Shown one piece after another: positions 1 to 11,200 of a stretch of DNA of 64,000 nucleotides. The DNA comes from Turritopsis dohrnii (lineage: Eukaryota; Cnidaria; Hydrozoa; Anthoathecata; Oceaniidae). The position numbers and the translations under genes were made by a program. Position 1 is the stretch's first letter. Every line of letters begins with the position of its first letter. The DNA is taken from assembly GCA_027922465.2 (NCBI GenBank), contig BQMF02000058.1:1116001-1180000 (forward strand). Direction: 5' to 3'. Below the pieces are notes generated by a model. It had not been told where the DNA came from. It saw only the letters and a list, made by a program, of their open reading frames with translations, and made no database searches.

Positions 1-31
1 GAAAACATTTTTTCTTCGACAAAACGTCAAT

Positions 32-922
32 ATGTCAGCTGGGAATTCTAATCGAAAAACTTCGAGTGGTGCAGTAAACTGGGCTTTGCTTCGCAAAAAG
101 TCGTCAGAAAAGACTGTGAGATTAATGCGTGGCAAGTTCCTCTGTATTGTAACAGGTGCAGGTAACGGATTAGGGCGAGCAATAGCTAACACTGTATTTC
201 AAGACCAGGGTATTTTCCCCACAGCTATGGCCGGTTCAAAAGTGATCCTCATTGACAAGGACGAGGAAGGCTTACGGGAAACATCCGGTAAAAAGATGAG
301 ACAGTTCTTAAAGCATCGGAAAATCGAAGTTGAACTTGTCACCGCCGACTTGAGTGATATCGATGAAACCGCCAACGTAGTGCAAGGAATTACTTCCAAG
401 TATGATAAAGATTTCGAACACTTCATATTCGTCAATCACGCATCGTCTCTGGCCGATACAAGTAAACGTCTGGTGGATTACGATCATGCGCATGACATCC
501 ACAACTTCTGGTGTTTGAACCTCACAAGCAGAATATACATTACTACGATGTTGTGCAAAGCCTTTTCAGCGTCCAAACGCACCGTGGTTATTACAAATCA
601 TGTTGATCTCATTCAGAACGCACCGTATACTGGTTTGAACAGCGTAGCTTCACACGGCCTTGCATCGTTCGGAGAGACATTCGCGAAAGAGAATCCGACG
701 GCAAGAGTCATGTATTTTATCCCAAACCGAATACTGTCTGGCAAAACGAAAGTGTTAATGGAACATTGTGGAAACGAAGAGTTACGTGACATGATATCAC
801 GTGATCAGTCCGAGGGAAACAAGATGAACACGTGTACTGAAGGAGTGCGTGTTCTGATAAAAGCTATCGAAGATGAAGATGTTACGAAAGGCAAACTCAC
901 CCACGTGTATGGCAAAAAATAA
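32..922 (+). CDS. Sepiapterin-reductase-like SDR protein, copy 1
   Basis: Intronless 296-aa ORF starting at the first ATG. It has a Rossmann dinucleotide-binding glycine motif TGAGNGLG at residues 41-48 and an acidic VILIDKD strand near residue 73. The NNAG-type motif is altered to VNHAS near residue 134. The fold and the EEP/ENP..RV stretch near residue 220 fit the classical short-chain dehydrogenase family, closest by eye to sepiapterin reductase, which normally reduces pterin precursors with NADPH in the cytosol. Aligning that stretch to sepiapterin reductase puts N189, N203 and S207 at the catalytic Ser, Tyr and Lys positions, so the canonical triad is absent. A close paralogue follows 0.6 kb downstream on the same strand. 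The nucleotide-binding part looks intact, so a non-catalytic binding role is possible but inferred. The family call is firm; the function is not. Confidence 0.8.
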   Translation: MSAGNSNRKTSSGAVNWALLRKKSSEKTVRLMRGKFLCIVTGAGNGLGRAIANTVFQDQGIFPTAMAGSKVILIDKDEEGLRETSGKKMRQFLKHRKIEVELVTADLSDIDETANVVQGITSKYDKDFEHFIFVNHASSLADTSKRLVDYDHAHDIHNFWCLNLTSRIYITTMLCKAFSASKRTVVITNHVDLIQNAPYTGLNSVASHGLASFGETFAKENPTARVMYFIPNRILSGKTKVLMEHCGNEELRDMISRDQSEGNKMNTCTEGVRVLIKAIEDEDVTKGKLTHVYGKK

Positions 923-1536
923 TATCCTTATGGACGCATCATTATCGATAGGAATCTTGTACGAGATAAACAATATTCGAACATTAGCTCTATCTATCAA
1001 CACATGTATTATTGTACGTCCTGATTAGAGTCGTTACCATTAGTTACCATAAAATGCGTCTGTAGAATTCCTATATCCCAAAGCAATCTCATTAACCAAG
1101 ATAGAGGTAACTAAGTACCTCCGTAGCAACAATCTTCGGTGTCTTGTAGTAGTTTTCGGTTATAAACACATCATGTTTAAGTTCTGCTAGTGTCTATATT
1201 TAACGAGTTGGCCTTTTTACAAATATCGGACATAAATATTCTCTTTTATGACATTAGGTTTGAAAAGCAACGTCTAAATAACCTCCTTAGATTAAATAAG
1301 TTTTATTCTGAAGTTACAATCGGCGCTCCATCGAACTACTAAAGAATTTGAAAGCAGAAACCAATCATCTTTTTTTAAACAAACATGATGTACCTTTTAA
1401 ATGGTAATTAAATTTTGATAAGAAAAACTCATTATTCTATTATAGAATAGTTTTATTTGAAAAAACTGGTTAATGACAAGTAGGCTAGTATATCTGAAGT
1501 CTGTTTACAATAAACTCGACTGAAAACAACATCGAC
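923..1536. other. Intergenic spacer between the SDR copies
   Basis: AT-rich 614-bp spacer with no ORF I can support. It should hold the 3' UTR of copy 1 and the promoter of copy 2. I see no conserved regulatory site I can name. Confidence 0.4.
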
Positions 1537-2481
1537 ATGGCTGAAGGAATGGTATCACGGAGACGTCATTCTGAACCAGCCATACAATGGAAAAAACTCA
1601 GGCAAAGGGTCTTTGAAGTAAAGGTTCGTCCTATGCGAGGTAAATATCTGTGTTTGGTGACAGGTGCGGGAAATGGTTTGGGAAGAGCGCTAAGTTGCTT
1701 GGCATTCCAAGACCAAGGTATATTCCCAACAGCAATGTCTGGTTCTAAAGTTGTTTTAATCGATGTCAACGATGAAGATTTAAAAGAAACCTCCGGTAAG
1801 AAAATGCGACAGTTTTTAAAACACCGTAAGATCGACGTTGAGCTTATTACATGCGATTTCAGCAACTTGCAACAAACTAAGATCATGATGGACAGAATTG
1901 AAGCAAGTCATGAAAAGGACTTTGAGCATGTCATTTTAATCAATCACGCAGCCACTATAGGTGATGTCTCAAAGCAGCTATCGGAAATAGATAATGTGGA
2001 GATGATGCAGCATTTCACAGACTTGAATATCACATCTAGGATGTACTTAACAACGCGTTTTTGCAAGATCTTCAAGCACTCAAAGCAGACAGTTGTTCAT
2101 ACTTTCCGATTTGAGATGAGACACGCAAACCCTTACTTTGGCCTGAGCTATATGGCTCACAACGCAATCAGATCGTTTGGTGAAACATTCGCGAAAGAAA
2201 ACCCAAAAGTTCGAGTGGTTCACTTCACAGCAAATAGTATTTTCACTAAGAAAACCCAGATAGTGTTAGAAACATGCGGAAATGACGAGATGAAAGCTCA
2301 GCTGAAATCACAAATGGAAGCAGGTGCGTTACAGCAACCGTTGGAGGCTGCAAAAAGGTTAACAAAAGCATTAGAAGATGAATTTCAAGAAGGATGTCCG
2401 ATGACCATCGCCGAGCAAATTAACGACAATCAAAATTCCATCACATGCAATGGTCAACTGCACAACAGTAATGATGATTAG
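1537..2481 (+). CDS. Sepiapterin-reductase-like SDR protein, copy 2
   Basis: Intronless 314-aa ORF, tandem paralogue of the gene at 32-922. The central part is closely related (shared runs such as FQDQGIFPTAM and ETSGKKMRQFLKHRKI) and the two diverge at both ends. The TGAGNGLG cofactor motif lies at residues 42-49. Aligned to sepiapterin reductase, the catalytic Ser, Tyr and Lys positions carry F190, S204 and H208, so this copy also lacks the SDR triad, with different substitutions from copy 1. The C-terminal tail after about residue 290 is longer and Asn-rich (NDNQNS). The ATG is the first in frame and lies shortly after an AATAAA-like stretch near 1509. Both copies keep long open frames without stops, so they are probably translated rather than pseudogenes. 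The family is clear; the biochemical role is not. Confidence 0.8.
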   Translation: MAEGMVSRRRHSEPAIQWKKLRQRVFEVKVRPMRGKYLCLVTGAGNGLGRALSCLAFQDQGIFPTAMSGSKVVLIDVNDEDLKETSGKKMRQFLKHRKIDVELITCDFSNLQQTKIMMDRIEASHEKDFEHVILINHAATIGDVSKQLSEIDNVEMMQHFTDLNITSRMYLTTRFCKIFKHSKQTVVHTFRFEMRHANPYFGLSYMAHNAIRSFGETFAKENPKVRVVHFTANSIFTKKTQIVLETCGNDEMKAQLKSQMEAGALQQPLEAAKRLTKALEDEFQEGCPMTIAEQINDNQNSITCNGQLHNSNDD

Positions 2482-3626
2482 TGGCGAAAAAGTGTGCGGC
2501 ACGTCGAAAGAAAGAGCTCGAAAATAAACTTCTTTGATATAAATTAAAGTAATTAATCGAGAAACAAACTTAATTAATTGCGTACAAAAGTTCGTAGTAT
2601 CGTACTAATGGATTTAGTTTTCCTTAAGACTTATCGTATGAACAGGAAATGAAAGGGATGAAAAGTATTAGATATAAATACCGAACAGGTATTAGTCAAA
2701 ATCGGCTTTATGTTTTTTTTAAATACTATTTTAGTATTTAGTTTCAAATTCAACGCGGATTTCTATTGGCCATAAACCTGTGATTTTCAATATGCTTGGA
2801 GATCCTGTAGAGAAGCAGCATGAAATTCTTTTCTCTTGATTTCTTTGCAATCAAATGTTCACAGTTTCTTTTCTCATAACTTGATTTGGGACAAAAGCAC
2901 ATAATAACACGTACTTGTATATACCTAAATAGATTTAATTTAATTAAGAATTCTTCGCTCTTAGATTCTCCTGTTTTTTTCTCCTTCACTTACCTAGGGT
3001 ATTCCTGGTTTCCAGCCTTTTCCACCCTTCACAACAATAGCAAGTATATACACCACATCGATGTTTTCGTAAAAAATGTTCAGATGAAGAGAGCCTCGAA
3101 TCGTTTTAATCAAAATTGAGAACAATATGACCCTGAATATTTTTTCTTAAAAGACAACAATTTAGATGTGAATACTGAATGTGAATACATTGTCTATTAA
3201 TCATCATGTTATCATCATGTTATATACCTATTCAGAATACTTTTTCTTATAATACTTTCATGAAAGTTAAAGTGAGCCCTGATAAAGAAGTCTTTTACAC
3301 CATTTTCAACTCGGTTTTCCAACAAAAAATCGGATTAATGGTGAATTGTTAATAAACAGAGAATGAACGAACACTGATATTGTATAGAATTAACCATAAT
3401 CCTTTGCTTAACTATGCACATACTATGTTACCTATAAGGTAATTTTAAAAATGAATGCTATTGGAATTGAACGAAAAAAATAGTGTAAATATATAAATCA
3501 AACACTGACTACATCAACCAAAAATGACTATTATAGTCAGTACCTTTGTTAACACCAAAAAATATAATATAATTCCGTGACATTACTAGAAGATTGTTAC
3601 ACAAACACTGCAGTAATAATATATAC
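2482..3626. other. AT-rich intergenic region, no supported gene
   Basis: It separates the SDR pair (+) from the SPATA4-like exons (-). I searched the minus strand for the missing CH-domain helices of SPATA4 and did not find them. A minus-strand open stretch at 2750-2989 has no recognisable motif. Confidence 0.4.
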
Positions 3627-4321
3627 CCTTTGTATAATTGACCAATTCCCAATTTTCGTTTCAATTGATGTACCATTATCAAATGTGTGCATCTCTATCT
3701 CCTGTGGATAATACCATGAAAATATTTCAGCGATCAAATATCCATTAGAAAAATCCCTGAAAAAAATGGAAATATATAACAAGGATGAATAGATAATGAC
3801 AATTTTAGCAGATAATACAATCTAAAAAATCAGGAAGCAACTACTGCATTATGCAAAATATTAAACACAACCTCCTGCCATAAAAATCATGTAATTGCAA
3901 GACAAAAGTACTCTAATATTGTATAAGACTTAACGTTGGAGTTGAAATTTGTTAAAAGAATCCTTACATTCTCTTACAACATTAACAGCTCAAGAGGTGT
4001 AAGGTTCAATTCCATTCTTTGTATAGAATTTGGATATGAAAGACAAAGAAAGCCTTAAACCCTTGTCTCCAAAAACTAAAACACAAAACTATTTCTACAA
4101 TAAACACTCCTTATCTAAATTATCTAAATCAGGTGTTTCAATAATTTTGCCAGGAAAAAAATGTTGAGGTTTGAGCACATTTTGAGCACGAAAGAAGAAA
4201 ATTAACCAATGATTATTATGCATATAAGATCTAATATATACCTTCTAATGTTTCTTACAGGGTGAGTTAAATCAAGGCTCTGCAACCATTTCAAAACTTC
4301 TCTTGGTAAGGTTACCATCAT
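3627..4321 (-). CDS. SPATA4: SPATA4-like CH-domain protein, N-terminal part (two exons)
   Basis: Exon 1 is 4321..4242 and exon 2 is 3756..3627 on the minus strand. Exon 1 encodes a start followed by LPREVLKWLQSLDL and ends AG|GTATAT. Exon 2 opens after TTTTTTCAG and completes an Arg codon, giving RRDFSNGYLIAEIFSWYYP. Phase is kept (2 bases carried), and exon 2 ends CAAAGG|GTATAT in phase 0. From memory of the family, this matches the N-terminal calponin-homology region of SPATA4 (RDFSNG.LIAEIF, then NGTS and NW motifs), a protein related to SPEF1 and linked to sperm and cilia. The C-terminal half of the CH domain (LP..LI..TIHC) is not visible between exon 2 and the SDR genes. It may be lost, or it may lie beyond the left edge with the SDR pair nested in an intron. 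Confidence 0.72.
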
Positions 4322-6160
4322 TTTATTTAATTCTAAAAGGTATAAAATATTGCTAGTACGCTGGGTAAATTTTTTTTAATAATTCAGAAAACAATGTGTT
4401 CCTCTCACTTCCATGCATCATATGTCCAAATAGACTGCAAGAAATAAAATCATGGAGTCATGAAAGTGTGTCCATCTTGTGTAGCTTGTAAAACTGCTCT
4501 AGGGATTGTTTCCCTACAACCAACTGTTACAGAGAGTTATGGTGCATATATAATGCTATTTTCATGCCTCATTTAATTTACTGGGGTCAGCAATGCATCA
4601 CTTTTATTGACAGCATAATAAATTTTCAAAACCAGGCATTGACACGTATCATTTTCTCAGGTCCGAGAGCTCATCATAGCAGCGCTTAAAATAATGGGCG
4701 ATCAGCGATCAATGATTGACGAGATTTGAAAGATGATTGTCTGGAATGTAATTGAGACGATCTATGTGATTGCTGAACATTTACTCATTTCATTTCTTTT
4801 TCTTCTTTTCTTACTTCTATTAAGACTTGAAGAAATCAACTAAGTAAATTTTTATAATAAACACAGTTATATTATAGTATGTGTTAAATGAATCTATTGG
4901 TTTCTGGACACGTTCTGCTTGTGTATTGATGTAATGTGAAGGTCATTTACAACTAATTTTTCGGTACTTTTACTACTTCCTCGGAATTTCTCGGATCAAT
5001 TTAAATATAATGCAACAAAAAACATAGTAACGACCACAGCTTATGTTCACCATAAAAGCGATCTAAACATGACTCCTTTTTTATGTTTTTCAATGAAATT
5101 AGAAAACCTTAGTTTCCAACTCCCTTTTTTAACTTTTAATGGGAAAAAATAACAACATTTTAAATTCAGACTTAAGACAATTTGTCCAACCGGCATGTGG
5201 ACAAACGCTCGCCATTTCGTGATTGGGCGTGTGCAGAGGCGAGTGTGATCGCAGGCCTTTCCTGACCAGGGTTGTATGTGGAAGTATAAGCACATACTAA
5301 GTTATGATCGGTTAAATTTACATTGTGATCGCCCGGTTTTTCCTTATTTTAACTTATTTTAAGCGCTGTCATAATTCTGTTAACGTGCTAAAATTTTCAA
5401 ATGTCATTGCCAAATCAAACCTCATTTTCCTAAATGGCAATTTTCCATCTGCTGCCATATATACATTTACCATTGAATTCTTCCATCCCTACCAAACTTG
5501 TGCGTGTCACAAAGGCCAACTTTAATGTCTATGCATCTACAACTGCATATGGTTTACACTCCATTAAACACCTGATAACTTGGGAAAAGATTCCAATTGA
5601 GCCACTATATTTGCCCTAAATCGCCTGTCTATATTCATGGTTACATCACCCTCCAGTAACTACCCACCTGTTTGTCATGTTGTCATGTCAATATACAACA
5701 AAATATTAGCATCATATATAAGCATAAGTTTTCTAAGGGAGTGGCAAAGGTGATTTAGACATGACACCCAAAACAAGAAAAGGCAAAAAAAAATTTAGGA
5801 AATCATGGTTTTGTAAGAAGAGAAACTGATAATAAAAAAAATGTATATATAGGATTGTTTTCCTACCATAACATGAATTATTTTCGGCCAAGGGATTTAA
5901 TGACATCACAGTGTCGTCCCACAAAAATTTTTTACTTAACTTTTTTGTCAACCATCACTTAATGTTGTGTATACATTTTGTTACTTCGTAACTCATCTTT
6001 ATATAAAAAGCAGAGTGGAATATTTTTTATCATAAATATCTTAAAGGGGGATAGGAGTTGTGTTGAGCGTCAGTAATGTTCTTTGGCCTTCACAAAATGG
6101 TCGGTAAAAATTCTTCTTATTTTGTTGTTTTGATTGCTCTTTTCTGTTTGTGTTGTGTCG
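4322..6160. other. Intergenic region, no supported gene
   Basis: AT-rich DNA with scattered short open stretches on both strands and no domain motif. It probably contains the promoter of the minus-strand SPATA4-like gene near 4330-4500. No repeat family was recognised. Confidence 0.35.
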
Positions 6161-8067
6161 CTATCTATCTAAAATAATAAACTATCTAAAATAATAAACA
6201 TGATTTACGAAACCGGTGAATATCCAGACTGCTTGAAAATAAGCAACATCATACCTGTCTACAAAAAAGACAACAAACTCTTTATAGAAAATTACAGACC
6301 TATATCCTTACTCTCAAATATTAACAAAATCTTTGAAAAAACAATCCACTCTAGAATCTATAATTTTATTGAACAAAATAAACTTATCTATGATTATCAA
6401 TTTGGATTCCGACATAACCACAATACTAGTGATGCCTTACTAACACTCACTTCTTCCATTCAATCTGCTTTTGATGACAGGAAAATAGCTGCCTCAGTCT
6501 TTGTTGATCTACAAAAAGCCTTTGACACTGTTGAACATTCTATCCTACTAGAAAAGCTCAATCATTATGGAATAAGAGGCCCCACAAATGAACTAATGAA
6601 ATCCTATCTATCTAACAGAAAACAATATGTGACTGTCAGGAAACATTCCTCCACAATGGCTGACACCATCCATGGTGTACCCCAAAGCTCTGTCTTAGGA
6701 CCTCTCCTTTTCCTCCTATACATTAATGATCTTAACTATGCCATCAGCCACTCCAAAGTGTTTCATTTTGCTGATGACACCTGTTTACTATACTCTGACA
6801 AAAAACCATCTAATATAGAGAAAAAAATCAATGAAGACCTCAAAATACTCAACTCATGGCTCCATGTTAATAAGATAAGCCTAAATGCAAAGAAAACTGA
6901 AATTATAATATTCAGATCAAGGCAAAATACTTCACAATTCAACTACAATTTTAAAATAAACAAAGAGAAAATCTCAATCTCAAGTTCCACAAAATATCTA
7001 GGTATATACCTAGACCAACACCTTAGTTGGCAGGTACAAGTAAACAACATTCTACCGAAGTTAAACAGGGCTAATGGTATGCTGGCAAAAATTCGTCACT
7101 CAGTTTCCCACCAAGTCTTGCTCAACATCTACTATGCTATTTTTCAAGCACATCTAAATTATGCTGCCCTCATTTGGGGTCAGCCTCACACTGAAGTAAA
7201 AAAGAAAATCTATAGGGCTCAAGACAAAGCGCTTCGTATTATCTGCAGTAAAGGTTTTAGAGACCCAGTAAACCCACTCTACTATAAAAACAAAATATTG
7301 AAATTACCAGAACTTGTTCTGTTACAAAACTTCTCACTAGTCCTTAAACACTATAAAGGATTAACTCCAAGAGGCATAAATCATCTTTTTGTTAAAAAAA
7401 CACGCGAACACCAACACGAAACTAGAAACAATCCCTGTGCAAATCAAAAGCAAACTTCTTTTAAAACTCCAAAAACTGACGAAGTTAAATATTTAGGCAA
7501 TCCACATGCCTACAAAATCCCTAATACCAATTTAATAACCTATGGTACATATGGCCTCATCTCGCTCATTCCAAAATCTTGGAATGAAATTATTGAAAAA
7601 ATCAACCTAAACCCGCATGACTTAACTATTAGTGTATCTAAAAATGAAGCAAGAAAAATACTTCTTGACAAATACTCAAAATAAAAGTATCACAATTTCT
7701 TCCAAATTCTTTTTTCCAATTTTGAACTATATTTCCTTTTTTCACTTTTTCTTCTAAATTTCTTTTTTCACAATCCAATTTCATTAATCACACAAAATTT
7801 TCCATACCACACTGATTTGACACTTTTCCACTTACTTTAACTTCCAATACCTGCACCTCCACTTTAATTTGGACAATAAGGTGACCATATACCTTACCGG
7901 CTTAGCTGACTTGTATGGTCTCCTTTGCAAGCATACTGACTAATCAACTTGAAAAGGATCACTGAAGATCAATATATAGAAAAGAAACTATTATATTTAT
8001 TTAACATGTTTTTGTATTTATTGATAGAGTATGTATTAGCATGAAATATAGACTGATTGATTGATTG
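6161..8067 (+). mobile_element. 5'-truncated CR1/Jockey-type LINE
   Basis: It contains a reverse-transcriptase ORF (6200-7684) but no endonuclease. The 3' end is a short TGAT/ATTG microsatellite at 8054-8067, the kind of tail used by CR1-group elements rather than poly(A). The left edge is a repeated CTATCTAAAATAATA stretch at 6161-6198. The 380-bp 3' UTR is open-frame-free. The right edge lies 150 bp from the HPF1 start codon. Confidence 0.8.
6200..7684 (+). CDS. Non-LTR retrotransposon reverse transcriptase (partial ORF2)
   Basis: A 494-aa open frame with RT palm motifs in order: IIPVYKKDN and NYRPISLL near residues 18-38, motif A VFVDLQKAFD with D103, motif B GVPQSSVLGPLL near residues 159-170, and motif C FADDT with D192 and D193. 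A thumb and C-terminal region follow. The usual QGS of motif B reads QSS here, so one conserved Gly is replaced by Ser. The N-terminal apurinic endonuclease domain is missing, as expected for 5' truncation during target-primed insertion. There are no internal stops, so the copy looks fairly recent. It belongs to the CR1/Jockey/L2 supergroup by motif style. The chosen ATG is simply the first Met of the surviving frame, not a native start. Confidence 0.85.
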   Translation: MIYETGEYPDCLKISNIIPVYKKDNKLFIENYRPISLLSNINKIFEKTIHSRIYNFIEQNKLIYDYQFGFRHNHNTSDALLTLTSSIQSAFDDRKIAASVFVDLQKAFDTVEHSILLEKLNHYGIRGPTNELMKSYLSNRKQYVTVRKHSSTMADTIHGVPQSSVLGPLLFLLYINDLNYAISHSKVFHFADDTCLLYSDKKPSNIEKKINEDLKILNSWLHVNKISLNAKKTEIIIFRSRQNTSQFNYNFKINKEKISISSSTKYLGIYLDQHLSWQVQVNNILPKLNRANGMLAKIRHSVSHQVLLNIYYAIFQAHLNYAALIWGQPHTEVKKKIYRAQDKALRIICSKGFRDPVNPLYYKNKILKLPELVLLQNFSLVLKHYKGLTPRGINHLFVKKTREHQHETRNNPCANQKQTSFKTPKTDEVKYLGNPHAYKIPNTNLITYGTYGLISLIPKSWNEIIEKINLNPHDLTISVSKNEARKILLDKYSK

Positions 8068-8216
8068 GTCGCTTGTTGACAGTATCTACGGAGCAAAGCA
8101 TTTCGGACTTCTAAGAAAAAACATTCACTACCCATTTTCCCAGATTTATGAGTATTTCATCGCTATTCTCAAACGGTTGTGAACTAATAAGAAAATCACA
8201 AGGAAAGTGAAACAAG

Positions 8217-11200
8217 ATGGCCACTAAACGCGGGAAAGTCACAAAATATAATAAGCAACCAAAAAAGAGGCAAAAACGGGATCTTTCTTCAAAGCATGCA
8301 AATGTAAGTCTTAAATTCATTTTTGAGGTCATTTTGACGAAAATTTGACTGGGGTGCAATATTTAGTCTAAATCTACGAAATGTGTCAAAGTCGCCCCAC
8401 TGAATGACAGTACTGTTTTAGGTGAGAAAATCCTTATCGGGTGACTTTGACACATCAATGAAAAGCTAATAATTTTAAGTATTTTATTTTGAAATAGCGC
8501 TTTAACATTTTTTCGCTAGTTAACTTAACAGACACACAGCGAGGGTAAAATAAACAAATAAAACAAAGTAAATAGCGATAAAAACAAAAAAAAATTATGT
8601 TAGTAATAAAATAGACTGTCAAAGTCACCCCCATTGTCAAAGTTGCCCCGGTATGGTTGCTCAGATGTAGCAATATTCAATGAAGTATTTTATATTTTCA
8701 ATCACACAATATATCTATCGAATTTTAATATTCGACACGATTTATTAATATGCTATATTTATAATGCTTGTTGTATATATTACGCAGTGGCTATTCATAC
8801 GTGACCGTATTTCAACTTATATTTTCTATTCGTACGTGAAAATCACGTACTGTCAAAAATATTTTCTATTCATACGTGAAACGTTTTCATTATAGTTTTT
8901 CTACCATTATCTTTCATTTTTTCAGGCGATTAGTAACTTTGACATTATGTTACCTTACTGTACGTCCAAATAATCGAATCACGAACGGAAACGCAGAGGA
9001 GGAGGGAGGGACGAACAGGAAATATATCTGGATATTTGTTTTTCATGAACCCTAGTGAGATAATAGCATCGATCGACTGACGTCATTAATGATATTGGCG
9101 CCACACCCATAGTTCTCTCTCCCCATCCATCCCTCTGCTTTATTTTATTCATGTTATGGCATCATTTTGTCACAACGAATGCCAGTATTGTCGCTTAAAC
9201 AGTCCGTTCATACAGTTGACTTCGAATGCTTGCTCTTCATGAACGTTCATATATACTTTGAAATTTGCAGCTTCTTCTTGAATTGTGAAGAAGTCAGTAA
9301 AAGCAAAACTTAAAGGTCTTATTTGTTGACCGTTACAAGAGGGATTCAAAGAAATTACACGAAGAAAAAGTTTTTAAATGTTTTCAATTTTTTTGACGTG
9401 ATTATGTTCATCGTGGATATTTTTGATGAACAGTTTCTGACCATCAGGTGTAGTTCGTATTGAATATAAGCATCCTTTTTGAAACGTGCTGAAAGTAGGT
9501 TAAGATTGTAAATATTTTTTTAATATTAGTGTGTGTGGACTGATTCGTTAGGGTCTTGCTATAATAAGAAATGCATATAAAAATAACATTTGTTCATATA
9601 ACACAAGCTCTAAATTAAGCCCGATTAAAATCAATTAATTTTCTTTTAAAGTGTAAGTTCGATAAATACAAAATATAATAGATTCATCATCCACCTGTTG
9701 GAGCTTCAGAAAATTGAGATTTGTAATATGTGTTGAAAATTAAATTTAAAATTCGTTTTAATTTAAAATTTAAAGTTTAAAATCTTTTTATAAAAACATC
9801 AATAATATGCTCGTGAGCAGAAATTGCAGCTTGAAGTTCTTCAAGGTTGTTAAATGTTTTTCCTATTTCCATGTTTTTCTGTCATAGAACTCTCTGTCAC
9901 ACTCTATCTGCGCGCTTTGAACAAGTGTGAACAACACGTGGGTCTCAATTTAGTTATTTATCGGAAAACCGGGAATCACGTATGAATAGAAAATATTTTT
10001 GGCAGTACGTGATTTTCACGTACGAATAGAAAATATAAGTTGAAATACGGTCACGTATGAATAGCCACTGCGTATATATTATATATAAGTTATTATATGT
10101 TCACGATATCTTATCATGTTTGTGACTTCTTATATATGCAATGGATTGAAATAATATTCAACCACAAAACATATGGTCAACGAAATACTAGTTGTCTGGG
10201 AATTGAACAGGTAGTATTGTCAGGCTTAATTTTTGAAGGAATTAGAAAAAAGAAGAACTTGACCATAAAATTGAATTAAATCACTCGCTAAAATAAAAAC
10301 TGGATGCACATCGCATATTAGGATATAGATTCATATCTGGAACGTTGTGAAGAAAAGCAATTATTCAGATCATATAAAAAGAGTTTTGCATTTGAATGCA
10401 GTTAAAGGTTTGAATCAGTCAGAAACCTTGGCATCAATCTTCCACTGTTACTTGTGTCAGACAAATGAATCAAAAACTGAAAGATCAACTGGTGATGAAA
10501 TTTCAACTTGCACCTTTCACAGCTTTCAGCTTTCTTTTCACTACAGATTAACTTGTGATTTTTTCTTTTCGCTTGCTGTGAAATTGAGAAAAGTGAATGT
10601 GTGAGTTTGTTATTTATAGACTAACTCATCAAACAAATACAGCAAATCTCCGGTGGTTTACAATTTGAAATGTTCTAACTTCTTGTTCCAAATAACACTA
10701 TTGATGTAAAAAGTATTTAGTTTCTGTTTTATTTACCCATTATTCTACTCAGTTTTACTGAAATCAATCAAATTTTGCCGTCATCAACATCTTACAAGGC
10801 AGCAGTTTTTTGCTGCCAGTCTTTTTTCCTAATTCAGATGGCTGTATCAACTCAAAGGGTTCTACTGCTATGACATATTTATTTTGATTGGGTAATGCTT
10901 AGTAAACCTTGCTTTCTATGGTCAAAACAAGACATTTATAAAGTTTTGATCAATATTTTTATTTCTACTTTTAAGGATGATTCTGATCCTAAAAGTTTGA
11001 AATCAGTTCATGGTAAGTTGTCTAAATTTAGTGAGTAGATCACATTCATCAAGTGAATTGTTCATAAATTATTAAATTTCCAAAATTTTTGTTGTTTTCA
11101 ATTTAACTGTTCATGTTATTGTTTTCACAGCAAATGCTTTCAAGAAAGAATTTGAAGAGAAAATACTGTCGAAATTTGGCTTAGCCTTTCCTGATGACTT

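Noticed and set aside
3990..4015. GGTTCAATTCC resembling a tRNA B box
   Set aside because: No A box at the right distance and no acceptor or anticodon stem.
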